The notes under the pieces: model-generated | The model's database searches: none | Told to the model about the DNA's origin: nothing | What the model saw: only the letters and a program-made list of their open reading frames with translations | Translations under genes and position numbers: made by a program | Source: Streptomyces rubradiris | GTDB taxonomy: Bacteria > Actinomycetota > Actinomycetes > Streptomycetales > Streptomycetaceae | DNA length: 64,000 nucleotides | Assembly: GCF_016860525.1 (NCBI RefSeq) | Contig: NZ_BNEA01000007.1 | Coordinates: 310,001 to 374,000, forward strand | Direction of reading: 5' to 3' | Shown here: in pieces, positions 50,541-59,129 of the stretch | How positions within the stretch are numbered: the stretch's first letter is position 1 | How the letters are laid out: each line of letters opens with the position of its first letter

Positions 50541-50554
50541 TGGGAGCGCTCCCA
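50541..50554. promoter_or_regulatory. CebR-type operator TGGGAGCGCTCCCA
   Basis: Second perfect copy of the CebR box, 42 bases upstream of the mannanase start and at the -10 end of its promoter. The arrangement is the same as at the CE15 gene. Confidence 0.85.
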
Positions 50555-50582
50555 TACAGCCAGTTACCACAGGGCACGTCAA
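50554..50582 (-). promoter_or_regulatory. Promoter of the mannanase gene
   Basis: Minus-strand -35 TTGACG (50582-50577), 17-base spacer, -10 CTGTAT (50559-50554), with the CebR box starting at the last base of the -10. Confidence 0.55.
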
Positions 50583-50604
50583 GGGGCTGGACGGAAAGGG
50601 GACC

Positions 50605-51681
50605 TCAGTTCTCGGCGCGACCGTTCTCCAAGGCCCCCGTCTGCGGTGCCGCCGTGATCTGGACGTGGGCCTTGGCGCGGCCCCATCGGTCCAGCAGCCT
50701 GCCCATGCGCTTGGCGGTGTGCAGGGTGATGCTCCGCTCGCCGATCCGCAGCCCGGGATGGCGGTGCAGGATGCGTTCCTCCAGGGTGAGGCAGTCGGCG
50801 GGCGAGCGCAGCCACACGGACAGCAGCAGGTTGTCCGGCCCGGTGACCGACGCGCACAGCCGGGTTTCCGGCAGTCCCGCCAGCGCGTGTGCCACGGCCT
50901 CGGTGCCGGGTCCCGGGGCGGCGATACGGAACGTGGCGATGACCGGCCAGCCGGCCAGCTGCTGGGTGAGGTCGCACCGGAAGTAGACCTCACCGCCCGC
51001 GATCATGCGCGCCAGCCGCCGGCGTACGGTCGTCTCGCTCAGTCCGCACTCCCGCGCCAGTTCGGCGTGGCCGCGGCGGGCGTCGGCGCCGAGCGCGCGC
51101 AGGAGCCTGCGGTCGCCCTCGTGCGGTCCGCCGCCGGGCCGTGCACGCGTACGGCTGTCGCCGCCGGTGAGATGCGTGCGCTGGCGTTCGTTGAGCGTGT
51201 GCACCAGCCATCCGCTGCCCTCCCGGTACACCCGGGTACAGATGCTCAGCCGTACCGAGCGCACCCCGTCCAGCCGTCCCAGCCGTCCGGTGACGAAGTC
51301 GTCCAGGGACGGCAGGTCGTACGCTGCCACGCCCAGGAACAAGGAGTGGTCGCCCGTGGTGCGTTCCACGCTGAACACCGGTCCCCAGCGGCACAGTTCG
51401 GTGGTCAGCGCGTCGAGTGCGCCGGGCGCGCAGGCGAGATCGACGTAACCGACGACCGAGGCGTGCTGCGCCGGGTAGGCCGTCATCCAGGCCAGGCCGC
51501 CGGCGCTGAGCCGCCGCCAGCGGCGCGCGGCGGTGGTGGCGTCGATGCCGATGACGGAGGCGATCTGCGCCCAGGTGGCGCGCGGCCCCAGCTGAAGGGC
51601 CTCGACCAGGGCCAGGTCGGTCTCGTCGAGCCCGTCGGGGGTGTCCGGGAGGGCGGTGTCGGTGGGCGGCACGCGTCTCAT
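50605..51681 (-). CDS. Lrp/AsnC-family regulator, double-domain type
   Basis: 358 residues with two HTH-plus-RAM units in tandem. The first HTH is LGPRATWAQIASVIGIDATTAARRWRRL (about 31-58), the second DARRGHAELARECGLSETTVRRRLARM (about 205-231), each followed by an AsnC ligand-binding domain. Ordinary Lrp proteins are about 150 residues, so this is a fusion or duplication common in actinomycetes. ATG 51681 was chosen. It is divergent from an MFS/M20 peptidase operon that it probably controls. Confidence 0.83.
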   Translation of the reverse strand: MRRVPPTDTALPDTPDGLDETDLALVEALQLGPRATWAQIASVIGIDATTAARRWRRLSAGGLAWMTAYPAQHASVVGYVDLACAPGALDALTTELCRWGPVFSVERTTGDHSLFLGVAAYDLPSLDDFVTGRLGRLDGVRSVRLSICTRVYREGSGWLVHTLNERQRTHLTGGDSRTRARPGGGPHEGDRRLLRALGADARRGHAELARECGLSETTVRRRLARMIAGGEVYFRCDLTQQLAGWPVIATFRIAAPGPGTEAVAHALAGLPETRLCASVTGPDNLLLSVWLRSPADCLTLEERILHRHPGLRIGERSITLHTAKRMGRLLDRWGRAKAHVQITAAPQTGALENGRAEN

Positions 51682-51846
51682 CCTGTCAGCACGGACGGCC
51701 CGGATGAAGAGCCCCGGCCCGTAACCGGGTTGCCGGATTCCGGCGCCAAGTCCCCGCACGAGCCGGAATCCTGCGATTGCGCGGTGCGAAGCGGCGGACG
51801 GTGCAGGGTGTCCGCCAAGCGTCGCCTCGCACGGCGGGAGGACCCC

Positions 51847-53106
51847 TTGCTCAGAACCACCCGGACCACCGCGGTCCTGCTGTTCACCGCCTGGGCCGTC
51901 GACTACATCGACCGGCAGGTGATCAATCTGGCACTGCCGTCGATCGGTGACACCTTCGGTCTCGGCCACGCGGAACGGGGCGTGATCCTCTCCTCGTTCT
52001 TCGTCACCTACGCGCTGACGCAGATCCCCGCCGGTTTGGTCGCCGCGCGCTTCGGCGGTGCGCGGGTGGTGTGCGCGGCCCTCGTCCTGTGGTCGGTCTT
52101 CACCGGACTGACCGCCGTCGCCTGGTCGTTCGCCGCGCTCGTGGTCTTCCGCTGTCTCTTCGGCGTGGCCCAGGGCCTGTTCCCCGCCGCCGCCATCGAC
52201 ACCCTCAGCCGGCGCAGCCTGCCCGAGCAGCGGCTGACGGCCAACGGCTGGATCCAGAGTTCCAACGCGGTCGGCGGGCTGCTGGCCGCCGTACTGGGCG
52301 GGCTGCTGCTGGCCCGCTGGGACTGGCGGGTGATGTTCGCGGCCGTGTCCGTGCTGGGCCTGCTGGTGGTGGTCGCGATCCGGCACGGGCTGCCCGCACC
52401 GCTGCCCGCCGAACAGACCGGCCCGACTCTGCGGCAGCCGAAGGGAGCCGCGACCGCCCTGCTGCGGTCCCCGGTCGTCTGGGGCTTCGCGGTGATGTTC
52501 CTCGCCTACGACGTCGTCGTGTGGGGGCTCAACAGCTGGAGCGCTTCCTTCCTGATGGAGGAGCGCGGTCTGGCGGTGGCCGACGCGGGGCTGGTGTCCC
52601 TGGCGCCGACCCTGCTCGCGGCGGTCGCCGCCGTCATCGGGGGCCGGCTGAGCGACAGGTTCGAGGGGCGCCCCCGGCGGATCGTCGTCCCGGCCATGTG
52701 CGTGGCGGCCGGCCTGCTCGTCCTGTTGCCGCTCACCACCACACTGGCCCAGTTCGTGGCGGTCGGCACGCTCGTCAGCGGGGCCGTCGGCCTGTGCTAC
52801 ATGCCGTGCTTCTCGGTGCCCCTGCGCAGCCTTCCGCCGGGCCTGACGGGAGCGGCCTCGGGAATCATCCTCTTCGGCGGCCAGCTGTCGGGCATCATCG
52901 TGCCGACCCTGTTCGGTCACATCGTCGACGCCTTCTCCTACCGCACCGCGTTCTGGTCGTTGCTCGCGGGTCCCGTGCTCGCCGTCGCCGCCGTGCTCTG
53001 GGTGCCCCAGACCTCCCCCCGTTTCCTGGCGCGTCTGCGCGCCGTCGTCACCGACACCCCGAAGGAGGACGACAGTGATACCTCCGCTGCCGCCCGCCCC
53101 GCCTGA
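51847..53106 (+). CDS. MFS transporter (anion:cation symporter-like)
   Basis: 419 residues with about 12 hydrophobic segments. AVDYIDRQVINLALPSIGDTFGLGHAERGVILSSFF is typical of the ACS/DHA1 group that carries organic anions. The start is TTG 51847 with GGGAGGACCCC upstream; there is no suitable ATG or GTG. Its end overlaps the M20 peptidase gene by 32 bases, so uptake of an N-acyl amino acid or related anion followed by hydrolysis is a plausible role. Confidence 0.78.
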   Translation: MLRTTRTTAVLLFTAWAVDYIDRQVINLALPSIGDTFGLGHAERGVILSSFFVTYALTQIPAGLVAARFGGARVVCAALVLWSVFTGLTAVAWSFAALVVFRCLFGVAQGLFPAAAIDTLSRRSLPEQRLTANGWIQSSNAVGGLLAAVLGGLLLARWDWRVMFAAVSVLGLLVVVAIRHGLPAPLPAEQTGPTLRQPKGAATALLRSPVVWGFAVMFLAYDVVVWGLNSWSASFLMEERGLAVADAGLVSLAPTLLAAVAAVIGGRLSDRFEGRPRRIVVPAMCVAAGLLVLLPLTTTLAQFVAVGTLVSGAVGLCYMPCFSVPLRSLPPGLTGAASGIILFGGQLSGIIVPTLFGHIVDAFSYRTAFWSLLAGPVLAVAAVLWVPQTSPRFLARLRAVVTDTPKEDDSDTSAAARPA

Positions 53107-54358
53107 GACCGGCCTGAGCCGTGGCCTCGCGGCTCACCTCCCGCACTGGGAGGAGGTGTACCGCGATCTGCACGCCCATCCCGAACTCGCCTTCCAGGAG
53201 CGCCGTACCGCCGCCGCCGTCGTCCGGGAACTGGCGGACATCGGCGGGTGGGAGACCACCGAGCGGGTCGGCCGGACCGGTGTGGTGTCCGTCCTGCGCA
53301 ACGGCGCGGGGCCGGTGGTCTGGCTGCGGGCGGACATGGACGCCCTGCCCGTGCGGGAGGAGACCGGACTCCCGTACGCCTCCGTCGAGCCGGGGCTGAT
53401 GCACGCCTGCGGCCATGACGTGCACGTCGCCGCCCTGCTGGGGGTCTGCCGGCAGCTCGCCGCCCACCCCGGCGCCTGGAGCGGAACCGTGGTGGCCGTC
53501 TTCCAGCCCGCCGAGGAGGTGGGCCACGGCGCGCGGGCCATGCTGGACGACGGTGTCCTCGACCGTTTCCCCCGGCCCGAGGTGGTGCTGGGCCAGCACG
53601 TGGGCCCGCTGCCCGCCGGTGTGGTGACGACCAGGCCCGGCCCCCTCATGGCGGCGGCCGACAGCCTCCGCGTCACCCTGTACGGCGCGGGCGCGCACGC
53701 CTCCGCCCCCCATCTCGCCGTCGACCCGATCGTGATGGCGGCGGCCGTGGTGCTGCGGCTGCAGACCCTGTCCGCCCGCCTGGCGCCGCTGTCCCCGTCA
53801 CCGCTCCTCACGGTCGGGGCCCTGCACTCCGGCACCGTGGCGAACGTCATCCCGCACACCGCCGAACTGTTGTGCAGCCTGCGGACGTTCGACGCGCAGA
53901 CCCGCGAGCAGGTCCTGGCCGGCATCCGGCGCGTCGTCGACGCGGAGGCCGACGCCCAGGGCGCCACCCGTACGCCGGACATCACGACGTACGACTCCTT
54001 CCCCCTGACGGTCAACGACCCGGCCGCCACCGAGCGCGTCCTCGCGGCCGTGGGCGCCGCGGGTGCCCTGGGGCACACCCTGCGTGCTCCACTCTCGGCC
54101 AGCGAGGACTTCGGCCGGTTCGCGGCGGCGGCCGGGTGCCCGTCGGTGTTCTTCCATTTCGGCGGCGCCGATCCCGGGGACTTCGACGAGGCGGCGGTGG
54201 CCGCGCTGGAACGCGGCACGCTCCCGCCGGGCACGGCCACGAACCACTCCCCGCACTACGCGCCCTCCGACCGGCACGCCGTCGCCGCCGGGGTACGCCA
54301 CCTCCTGGCCGCCGCCGCGTCCTGGCTGGCCCCCCGGACCGGAAGGACAGCCGCATGA
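53075..54358 (+). CDS. M20-family amidohydrolase
   Basis: 427 residues of the M20D/IAA-amino-acid-hydrolase group. YRDLHAHPELAFQE opens the domain; metal ligands are in RADMDALPV, MHACGHDVH and FQPAEEVGHGA, plus the late SEDFG and NHSPHYAP. The dimerisation domain is in the middle. GTG 53075 has GAAGGAGGACGACA upstream. These enzymes cleave N-acyl or N-carbamoyl amino acids and similar amides. It overlaps both the MFS gene before it and the secreted protein gene after it. Confidence 0.88.
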   Translation: MIPPLPPAPPETGLSRGLAAHLPHWEEVYRDLHAHPELAFQERRTAAAVVRELADIGGWETTERVGRTGVVSVLRNGAGPVVWLRADMDALPVREETGLPYASVEPGLMHACGHDVHVAALLGVCRQLAAHPGAWSGTVVAVFQPAEEVGHGARAMLDDGVLDRFPRPEVVLGQHVGPLPAGVVTTRPGPLMAAADSLRVTLYGAGAHASAPHLAVDPIVMAAAVVLRLQTLSARLAPLSPSPLLTVGALHSGTVANVIPHTAELLCSLRTFDAQTREQVLAGIRRVVDAEADAQGATRTPDITTYDSFPLTVNDPAATERVLAAVGAAGALGHTLRAPLSASEDFGRFAAAAGCPSVFFHFGGADPGDFDEAAVAALERGTLPPGTATNHSPHYAPSDRHAVAAGVRHLLAAAASWLAPRTGRTAA

Positions 54359-55590
54359 AGTGCTGGAAGCCCGTTCTCCTCGCCGCCGTGCTCGCCCTGT
54401 CGGGAGCCGCCCCCGCGGCCGCCGCGCGGGCCGGCGCCCCCGTGCCCACGGTGCCCGACTGCGCCTGGGAGCCGCTGGGTTACCAGACGTCCAACGTCGC
54501 CTACCCCGACACCAATGCCCGGTACTGGCTGCTGCGGTACACCGTGCGCAAGGGTCTGGCCATCCGGCTCGACGGCCGCTTCCCGGACGCCCGCTACGCC
54601 TCCGTCGCCACCTACGACGCCCGGCGCAGCAGCTTCCCGGGCCCGGACGGAACCCCGTCCGCGCTGACCGACCACCAGCTCCTCCCGGACCGGGGCAGCG
54701 GCAACCCGTACCGCCGACCCGCCCGTCCCGGCGGCAAGTTCACCGTCACGGTCACGGACACACCCGCGGGCCGGCCCAACGCCCTGCCGCTCGCCCCCGC
54801 CGGCACCCCGGAAGGCGCCGAGGGCACCGTCGTCTACCGGATCTACCTGCCGCACGGGAAGTTCCGCCTGCCGAAGGTCACCTTCGTCCAGGACGGGCAC
54901 CGCGTCCGGGTGGGGACGTGCGCGGACGCCCTGTCCCCCGGCTCTCCCGCCGCCGGAACGCCCTCCGGGCCCCCGTCCCCGGCCGGGGAGGGCACCCCGC
55001 CCCCGCCGGCCTTCTCCCGGTCGGGCGGTGCCGGTCTCTACCCCAATCCGGACAACGCGTATCTGAGCGCCGGCTTCGACGCGCCGCCCGCCGGACAGGT
55101 CCTCGTCGTCCGCGGCAAGGCGCCCACCGCGACCGCCGGGGACCACGCCCGGCCCTGGCCCGCCGGGAACGCCCAGGTCCGGTACTGGTCGATGTGCGAC
55201 AACCTGTGGTGGGGGCCGGGCGAGGTGGTCGCCAACCCGCTGCCCGACGGCGGGGTGGACCCCGGCTGCCGCGCGGACTTCGACACCCGTCTCTCCCCGG
55301 CCGGCACCTACACCTATGCCGTCGGTACGGAGGAGCAGCGGGCGGTCGTCGAGCGCGTGCCCGGGGTCACCTTCCTGCCGCTGTCCTCGGCCACACCGAC
55401 CGCCCGGCACCTGCTGATCCTGCGGAACATGGTGGCCGCGCCGGGCTTCGCCGAGGCGATCCAGCGGGTGCCCGCGGGGAGCGACACGGCCCGCACCGCC
55501 GAAGTGATGGGCCCGTACTACCCCGAGGCGGCCTATTGCGGCCTGAGTGTGCTCGCCGAGTCGGGGCCGGAGGCCTGCCCGGGGTTCTGA
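54355..55590 (+). CDS. Secreted protein of unknown function
   Basis: 411 residues with a clear signal peptide (MKCWKPVLLAAVLALSGAAPAAAA). The body resembles proteins with DUF1214-like segments: YWLLRYTVRKGLAIRLDGRFPDARYASVATYDARR and, in the second half, LYPNPDNAYLSAGFD with QVRYWSMCDN. A Pro/Gly/Ser linker separates the halves (about 195-225). ATG 54355 overlaps the M20 stop (ATGA), so it is coupled to the transporter-hydrolase pair. No catalytic motif is recognised. Confidence 0.7.
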   Translation: MKCWKPVLLAAVLALSGAAPAAAARAGAPVPTVPDCAWEPLGYQTSNVAYPDTNARYWLLRYTVRKGLAIRLDGRFPDARYASVATYDARRSSFPGPDGTPSALTDHQLLPDRGSGNPYRRPARPGGKFTVTVTDTPAGRPNALPLAPAGTPEGAEGTVVYRIYLPHGKFRLPKVTFVQDGHRVRVGTCADALSPGSPAAGTPSGPPSPAGEGTPPPPAFSRSGGAGLYPNPDNAYLSAGFDAPPAGQVLVVRGKAPTATAGDHARPWPAGNAQVRYWSMCDNLWWGPGEVVANPLPDGGVDPGCRADFDTRLSPAGTYTYAVGTEEQRAVVERVPGVTFLPLSSATPTARHLLILRNMVAAPGFAEAIQRVPAGSDTARTAEVMGPYYPEAAYCGLSVLAESGPEACPGF

Positions 55591-55713
55591 AGCGGTGTGG
55601 AACGCCGGGTCTGCGCAGGCCGGTTACAACCTTTCGGCCAGGCCGGCCGTCCAAGGGGAGCCCGGTGCGGAACACCGCGCCGGGCTTCACTTCTTTCCGA
55701 TCCGGGAGATGTC

Positions 55714-57039
55714 ATGAGTTCTGTCTCCGTCGGCCGTGTGCTGCGTCGTGGCGCGTGCGCCGGAGCCGTTGGGGCGTTGCTGGTCGCCGGTCTCGGCAGC
55801 GGGGTCGCCTTCGCCGACGAGCCGCAGACCGACCAGTTGTGGATCCAGGCGCCGTACGAGCAGGCGGTCACCGTGGGCGCGGACGGCGCTGCCGGGGAGT
55901 ACCGGTCGCTGGCGCTCGGCCTGTACCACGACAACTCCAACTTCACCGTGACCGAAGGCCGGTTGACCGTCGATGTCTCGGGGCTGGCCGGGGCGGTCGA
56001 CGTGGTCTGGCCCGACAACTGCGTGCCGGACGACGCCGGTACGGTCGCCGTGTGCGACACCGGGGACGTGCCCACCGGTTACACCCGGCAGGTCGAGCTG
56101 AAGGTGCGGGCCGCCGCCGGCACCGGCGTCGGCGCGGTGCAGGGCGCGATCGAGTACTCGGCGGAGGCCACCGGCGGGCCCGACGGCAAGCTCGTCGCCC
56201 CGCGCTCGGAGACCTTCCTCACCGTCGGCTCCGGCCCGGACCTGGGTGTCAGCGCCTCGCAGAGCGTGCGGGACGTGGTGCCCGGGACCACCCTCACGGT
56301 GCCGTTCTCCGTCACCAACACCGGTGACCAGGCGGCCCACGGCTTCAGCGTGAAGCTGTGGGCGACGTACGGCCTCGACATCGCCACCCGGTACCCGCAG
56401 TGCGCCTACGTCGGGCCGGACGCCGACGGCAACGAGTACACGCCCATGACGCACGTGACGTGCTCCTTCGACACCGACATCGCGCCCGGCGCCACGGTGG
56501 AACTGCCGGAGCCGCTGCGGCTCGCCGTGACCGGCCACGCGCTGTACGAGCGGTTCGACTACGAGGTGCAGCCGGGCGGCGGCGCCACCGACCTCGACGT
56601 CTCGGACAACTACCAGGCCTGGAGCATCAACGCCCGCAACACCGCCGACTTCGCGGTGCACGGCACCCAGGTGAGCGGCCGGGCCGGGGACACCGTCACC
56701 GCCGCCTTCCGCTTCACCAACGGGGGCCCGGCCTGGGTCGGCAACGTCAGTTCCGGTGACCCGGTCGCCGTGATCGACTTCTACCTCCCGGAGGGCACCA
56801 CCGCCACGTCCGTGCCGGACACCTGCAACGCCGCCGGGTCGTCGCACTACGCCTGCACCCTGCCGATGTGGGCCAAGCCCGGCCTGGACGTCAGCTTCCC
56901 GTTCCAGCTGCGCGTCGACCGGGTCGTTCCCGACGCGACGGGCCGTGTCGTCGCCCGTCCCGACTACGGCACGTCCTTCGCCTTCGACCCGGACAGCGGG
57001 AACAACTCCACGACGGTGACCGTCAACCCGTCCGCCTGA
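55714..57039 (+). CDS. Secreted beta-rich protein with CARDB/DUF11-like repeats
   Basis: 441 residues, signal peptide ending GSGVAFA before DEPQTDQ. Repeated Ig-like units are visible, for example LGVSASQSVRDVVPGTTLTVPFSVTNTGDQAAHGFSV and FAVHGTQVSGRAGDTVTAAFRFTNGGP, as in CARDB/DUF11 surface proteins. Cys residues occur in pairs. ATG 55714 has CGGGAGATGTC upstream. There is no sortase motif, so it is probably released. The function is unknown. Confidence 0.75.
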   Translation: MSSVSVGRVLRRGACAGAVGALLVAGLGSGVAFADEPQTDQLWIQAPYEQAVTVGADGAAGEYRSLALGLYHDNSNFTVTEGRLTVDVSGLAGAVDVVWPDNCVPDDAGTVAVCDTGDVPTGYTRQVELKVRAAAGTGVGAVQGAIEYSAEATGGPDGKLVAPRSETFLTVGSGPDLGVSASQSVRDVVPGTTLTVPFSVTNTGDQAAHGFSVKLWATYGLDIATRYPQCAYVGPDADGNEYTPMTHVTCSFDTDIAPGATVELPEPLRLAVTGHALYERFDYEVQPGGGATDLDVSDNYQAWSINARNTADFAVHGTQVSGRAGDTVTAAFRFTNGGPAWVGNVSSGDPVAVIDFYLPEGTTATSVPDTCNAAGSSHYACTLPMWAKPGLDVSFPFQLRVDRVVPDATGRVVARPDYGTSFAFDPDSGNNSTTVTVNPSA

Positions 57040-57046
57040 CGGCGAG

Positions 57047-57077
57047 GAGCGGGGCAGGCCGGCGGCCTGCCCCGCTC
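57047..57077. terminator. Bidirectional hairpin terminator
   Basis: Perfect 14-base arms (GAGCGGGGCAGGCC at 57047-57060, match at 57064-57077) with loop GGC, between the convergent secreted protein and TetR receptor genes. Confidence 0.82.
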
Positions 57078-57100
57078 GCGGTTCCCTCTCTTGTGACCGG

Positions 57101-57778
57101 CTACGCCTCGGCGCGGGTGAGCACCGCCTCGTCGACCGGCGGCCGCTCCCCCGGGGAAGGGGAGGTCCGGGCGGCGTGGACACGGTCGAGCAGCGCCGGG
57201 TCCGGGTGGGCCTGGAGCGCGGTGAGGAGCAGCCGCCACAGGTCGTGCAGGTGCTGCTCGATGTGCTCGCGGCCATCCAGGGCGTCGGAGACGGTGTGGA
57301 GGCCGAAGAACGCGCAGACCACGCTGTGCGCGGCGGGCACCGGATCGACGCCGTCGGCGAGTTCGCCGTTGGCGCGTGCCTCGGCGAGGAGTTCGGTGAC
57401 GACCTCGATCCAGTCGACGAACGGCGTGGGCAGCGGAGCGGCGATCGCCTTGCGTTCCATCCACAGGCGTGAGCCGGCCCGTACGACGACATCGTCCCGG
57501 AAGGCGCGGGCGACGGTGAAGCTCAGCGCCACCAGTTTCTCCAGGGCCGGGCGGCCCGTGGAGCGATGGTGTTCGATCATGCGCGGCCAGGACGCGAAGT
57601 GCTCCTCGACCACGGCGAGGGCCAGTTTCTCCTTGCTGGCGTAATGGAAATAGATGGCGCCGCTGGTGCGCCCGGAAAGTGCGCTGATATCGCTGATGCT
57701 GGTCCCGGCATAACCCCGTTCATCGAACAATTGTGCCGCGGTTTCCAGCAGAGTCCGCCGTGTCAGATTCGCTCGCAC
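57101..57778 (-). CDS. Gamma-butyrolactone receptor-like TetR regulator (ArpA/ScbR type)
   Basis: 225 residues. HTH is QLFDERGYAGTSISDISALSGRTSGAIYFHYASKEKLALAVVEEHF, with the SKE-L-A signature of ArpA-type receptors. The C-terminal ligand domain includes SRLWMERKAIAAPLPTPFVDWIEVVTELL. GTG 57778 with AAAGG upstream was chosen; GTG 57814 would add 12 residues. It is divergent from afsA, the usual layout for a butyrolactone synthase and its receptor. No clear ARE-type operator is seen in the 121-base gap. Confidence 0.82.
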   Translation of the reverse strand: MRANLTRRTLLETAAQLFDERGYAGTSISDISALSGRTSGAIYFHYASKEKLALAVVEEHFASWPRMIEHHRSTGRPALEKLVALSFTVARAFRDDVVVRAGSRLWMERKAIAAPLPTPFVDWIEVVTELLAEARANGELADGVDPVPAAHSVVCAFFGLHTVSDALDGREHIEQHLHDLWRLLLTALQAHPDPALLDRVHAARTSPSPGERPPVDEAVLTRAEA

Positions 57779-57899
57779 GCGTCGCAACCTTTTTCCGAGG
57801 TTCTCGTACCTCACCTGCCGCTAGGCAATGTAGTACCCGAGCCCGCCCGGACTGTCGAGTCGGTGTGCGGAACGCGCCGAACTGCGGTCTGCTGGGGGA

Positions 57900-58889
57900 A
57901 TGGACGCTCGAATCCGTGGCACCGCCGCAGAGCCGCGGGACCTGAGCTGGTCGCGCACGGTCCCCCGGGAACTGGTCCACCGGGCGTCCGTGGCGGAGGT
58001 TCTGCTCACCGACGTGCTACGCGTCGACTCGACGCGTTTCCTGGCGGCCGCCTGCTGGTCGCGGTCGCATCCCACCTTTCCGGTCGACGGCCATGCCGTA
58101 CATCATCCGCTGATGGTGGTGGAGACGTTACGGCAGCTGGGTATTTTCATCCCTTTGCGCTACCTCGGCGTCCCGGTGGACACCCGCATGCTGATCACCG
58201 ACGTGTTCTTCACCACGGAACCCGGAGCGCAGCCACGGGCCTCCCACAGCGCCACCCAGGTCACCTGCCGGGTGCGGGTCACCGGGCTGCGCTCCGGTTC
58301 CGACGGGGCCATCGCCGGGATGCGGCTGCACGCGGAGTTCCTGGCCGGCGGCGCGGTATTCGCGAGGGCCGGCGGCGGTGCCCGGCTCCTCTCCTCCGAA
58401 CGGTATGCCGCCTTGCGCGGTCCGCTGACGGGCACCTGCCAACCCCCGGCGTCGGCCGGGCTGCTCCGGCCCGACCCGGCACGGCTCGGTGTGCCCCATG
58501 CCCGGGACGTGGTCATCGGCTGCGCCGGCCACTCGGGACGCGCCGGTCCCGGCGGCGACGGCCGACGCCGCCGGGACCGGCCGGACCCGCAGGAGGTGCT
58601 GGTGGACGCGGCCGACCCCTGGCATCCCTTCTTCTTCGACCATGCCACCGACCACGTGCCCGGGATGGTGCTGCTGGAGGCGGCGCGCCAGGCCGCCGCG
58701 CTGGCGAGCGACGGGGCCCTGTCCCGGCCCACCGGTGTCCGGCTGACGGCGCTGCGCTTCACCGAGTTCTCGCCACCCGCGCGGATCGTGTGCGTGCCGC
58801 ACCACCGCACCTGTACCTTCCGGTTCGAGCAGGACGGCGAATGCCCCGCTTTCGGCGTTCTGCACTACCAATCACCCTTGCGAGCGTAA
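57900..58889 (+). CDS. afsA: AfsA-family gamma-butyrolactone synthase
   Basis: 329 residues with two AfsA hotdog repeats: ELVHRASVAEVLLTDVLRV (about 24-42) and PFFFDHATDHVPGMVLLEAARQAA (about 243-266). AfsA joins a beta-ketoacyl chain to dihydroxyacetone phosphate, the key step in A-factor-type signals. Codon 77 (58128-58130) is TTA, so translation should depend on bldA. ATG 57900 lies right after GGGGGA, which is tight spacing. It is divergent from its likely receptor and followed by a HAD hydrolase that could remove the phosphate. Confidence 0.88.
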   Translation: MDARIRGTAAEPRDLSWSRTVPRELVHRASVAEVLLTDVLRVDSTRFLAAACWSRSHPTFPVDGHAVHHPLMVVETLRQLGIFIPLRYLGVPVDTRMLITDVFFTTEPGAQPRASHSATQVTCRVRVTGLRSGSDGAIAGMRLHAEFLAGGAVFARAGGGARLLSSERYAALRGPLTGTCQPPASAGLLRPDPARLGVPHARDVVIGCAGHSGRAGPGGDGRRRRDRPDPQEVLVDAADPWHPFFFDHATDHVPGMVLLEAARQAAALASDGALSRPTGVRLTALRFTEFSPPARIVCVPHHRTCTFRFEQDGECPAFGVLHYQSPLRA

Positions 58890-58903
58890 CTTGACGTCAT
58901 CGC

Positions 58904-58944
58904 TTGACTGCTATGCGTGACCAAACCTAGCGTAACGATCGTTA
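58904..58944 (+). promoter_or_regulatory. Promoter with overlapping palindrome upstream of the HAD gene
   Basis: -35 TTGACT (58904-58909), 18-base spacer, -10 TAGCGT (58928-58933), then perfect palindrome TAACGATCGTTA (58933-58944) at the expected start of transcription. The stretch is AT-rich against its surroundings. A TetR-type repressor is the likely binder, possibly the receptor at 57101. The distance to the HAD start gives a long leader of about 190 bases. Confidence 0.6.
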
Positions 58945-59129
58945 TGTTCCCTGGTGGGACTAGTCCGTACGGGCGTCAACGGCCGACCGTACGACTTCCG
59001 GCCCCGCCCGGAACCCTGCGCCGCCCCGCGCACACGGGTGGCCCGTCGGCGCCGCTCGCACCCTCGCGGTGAGAGGACGTCACGCACCGGTCTGCGCTCT
59101 CGCGGCCCATCCGAACGGAAAGCACACAG

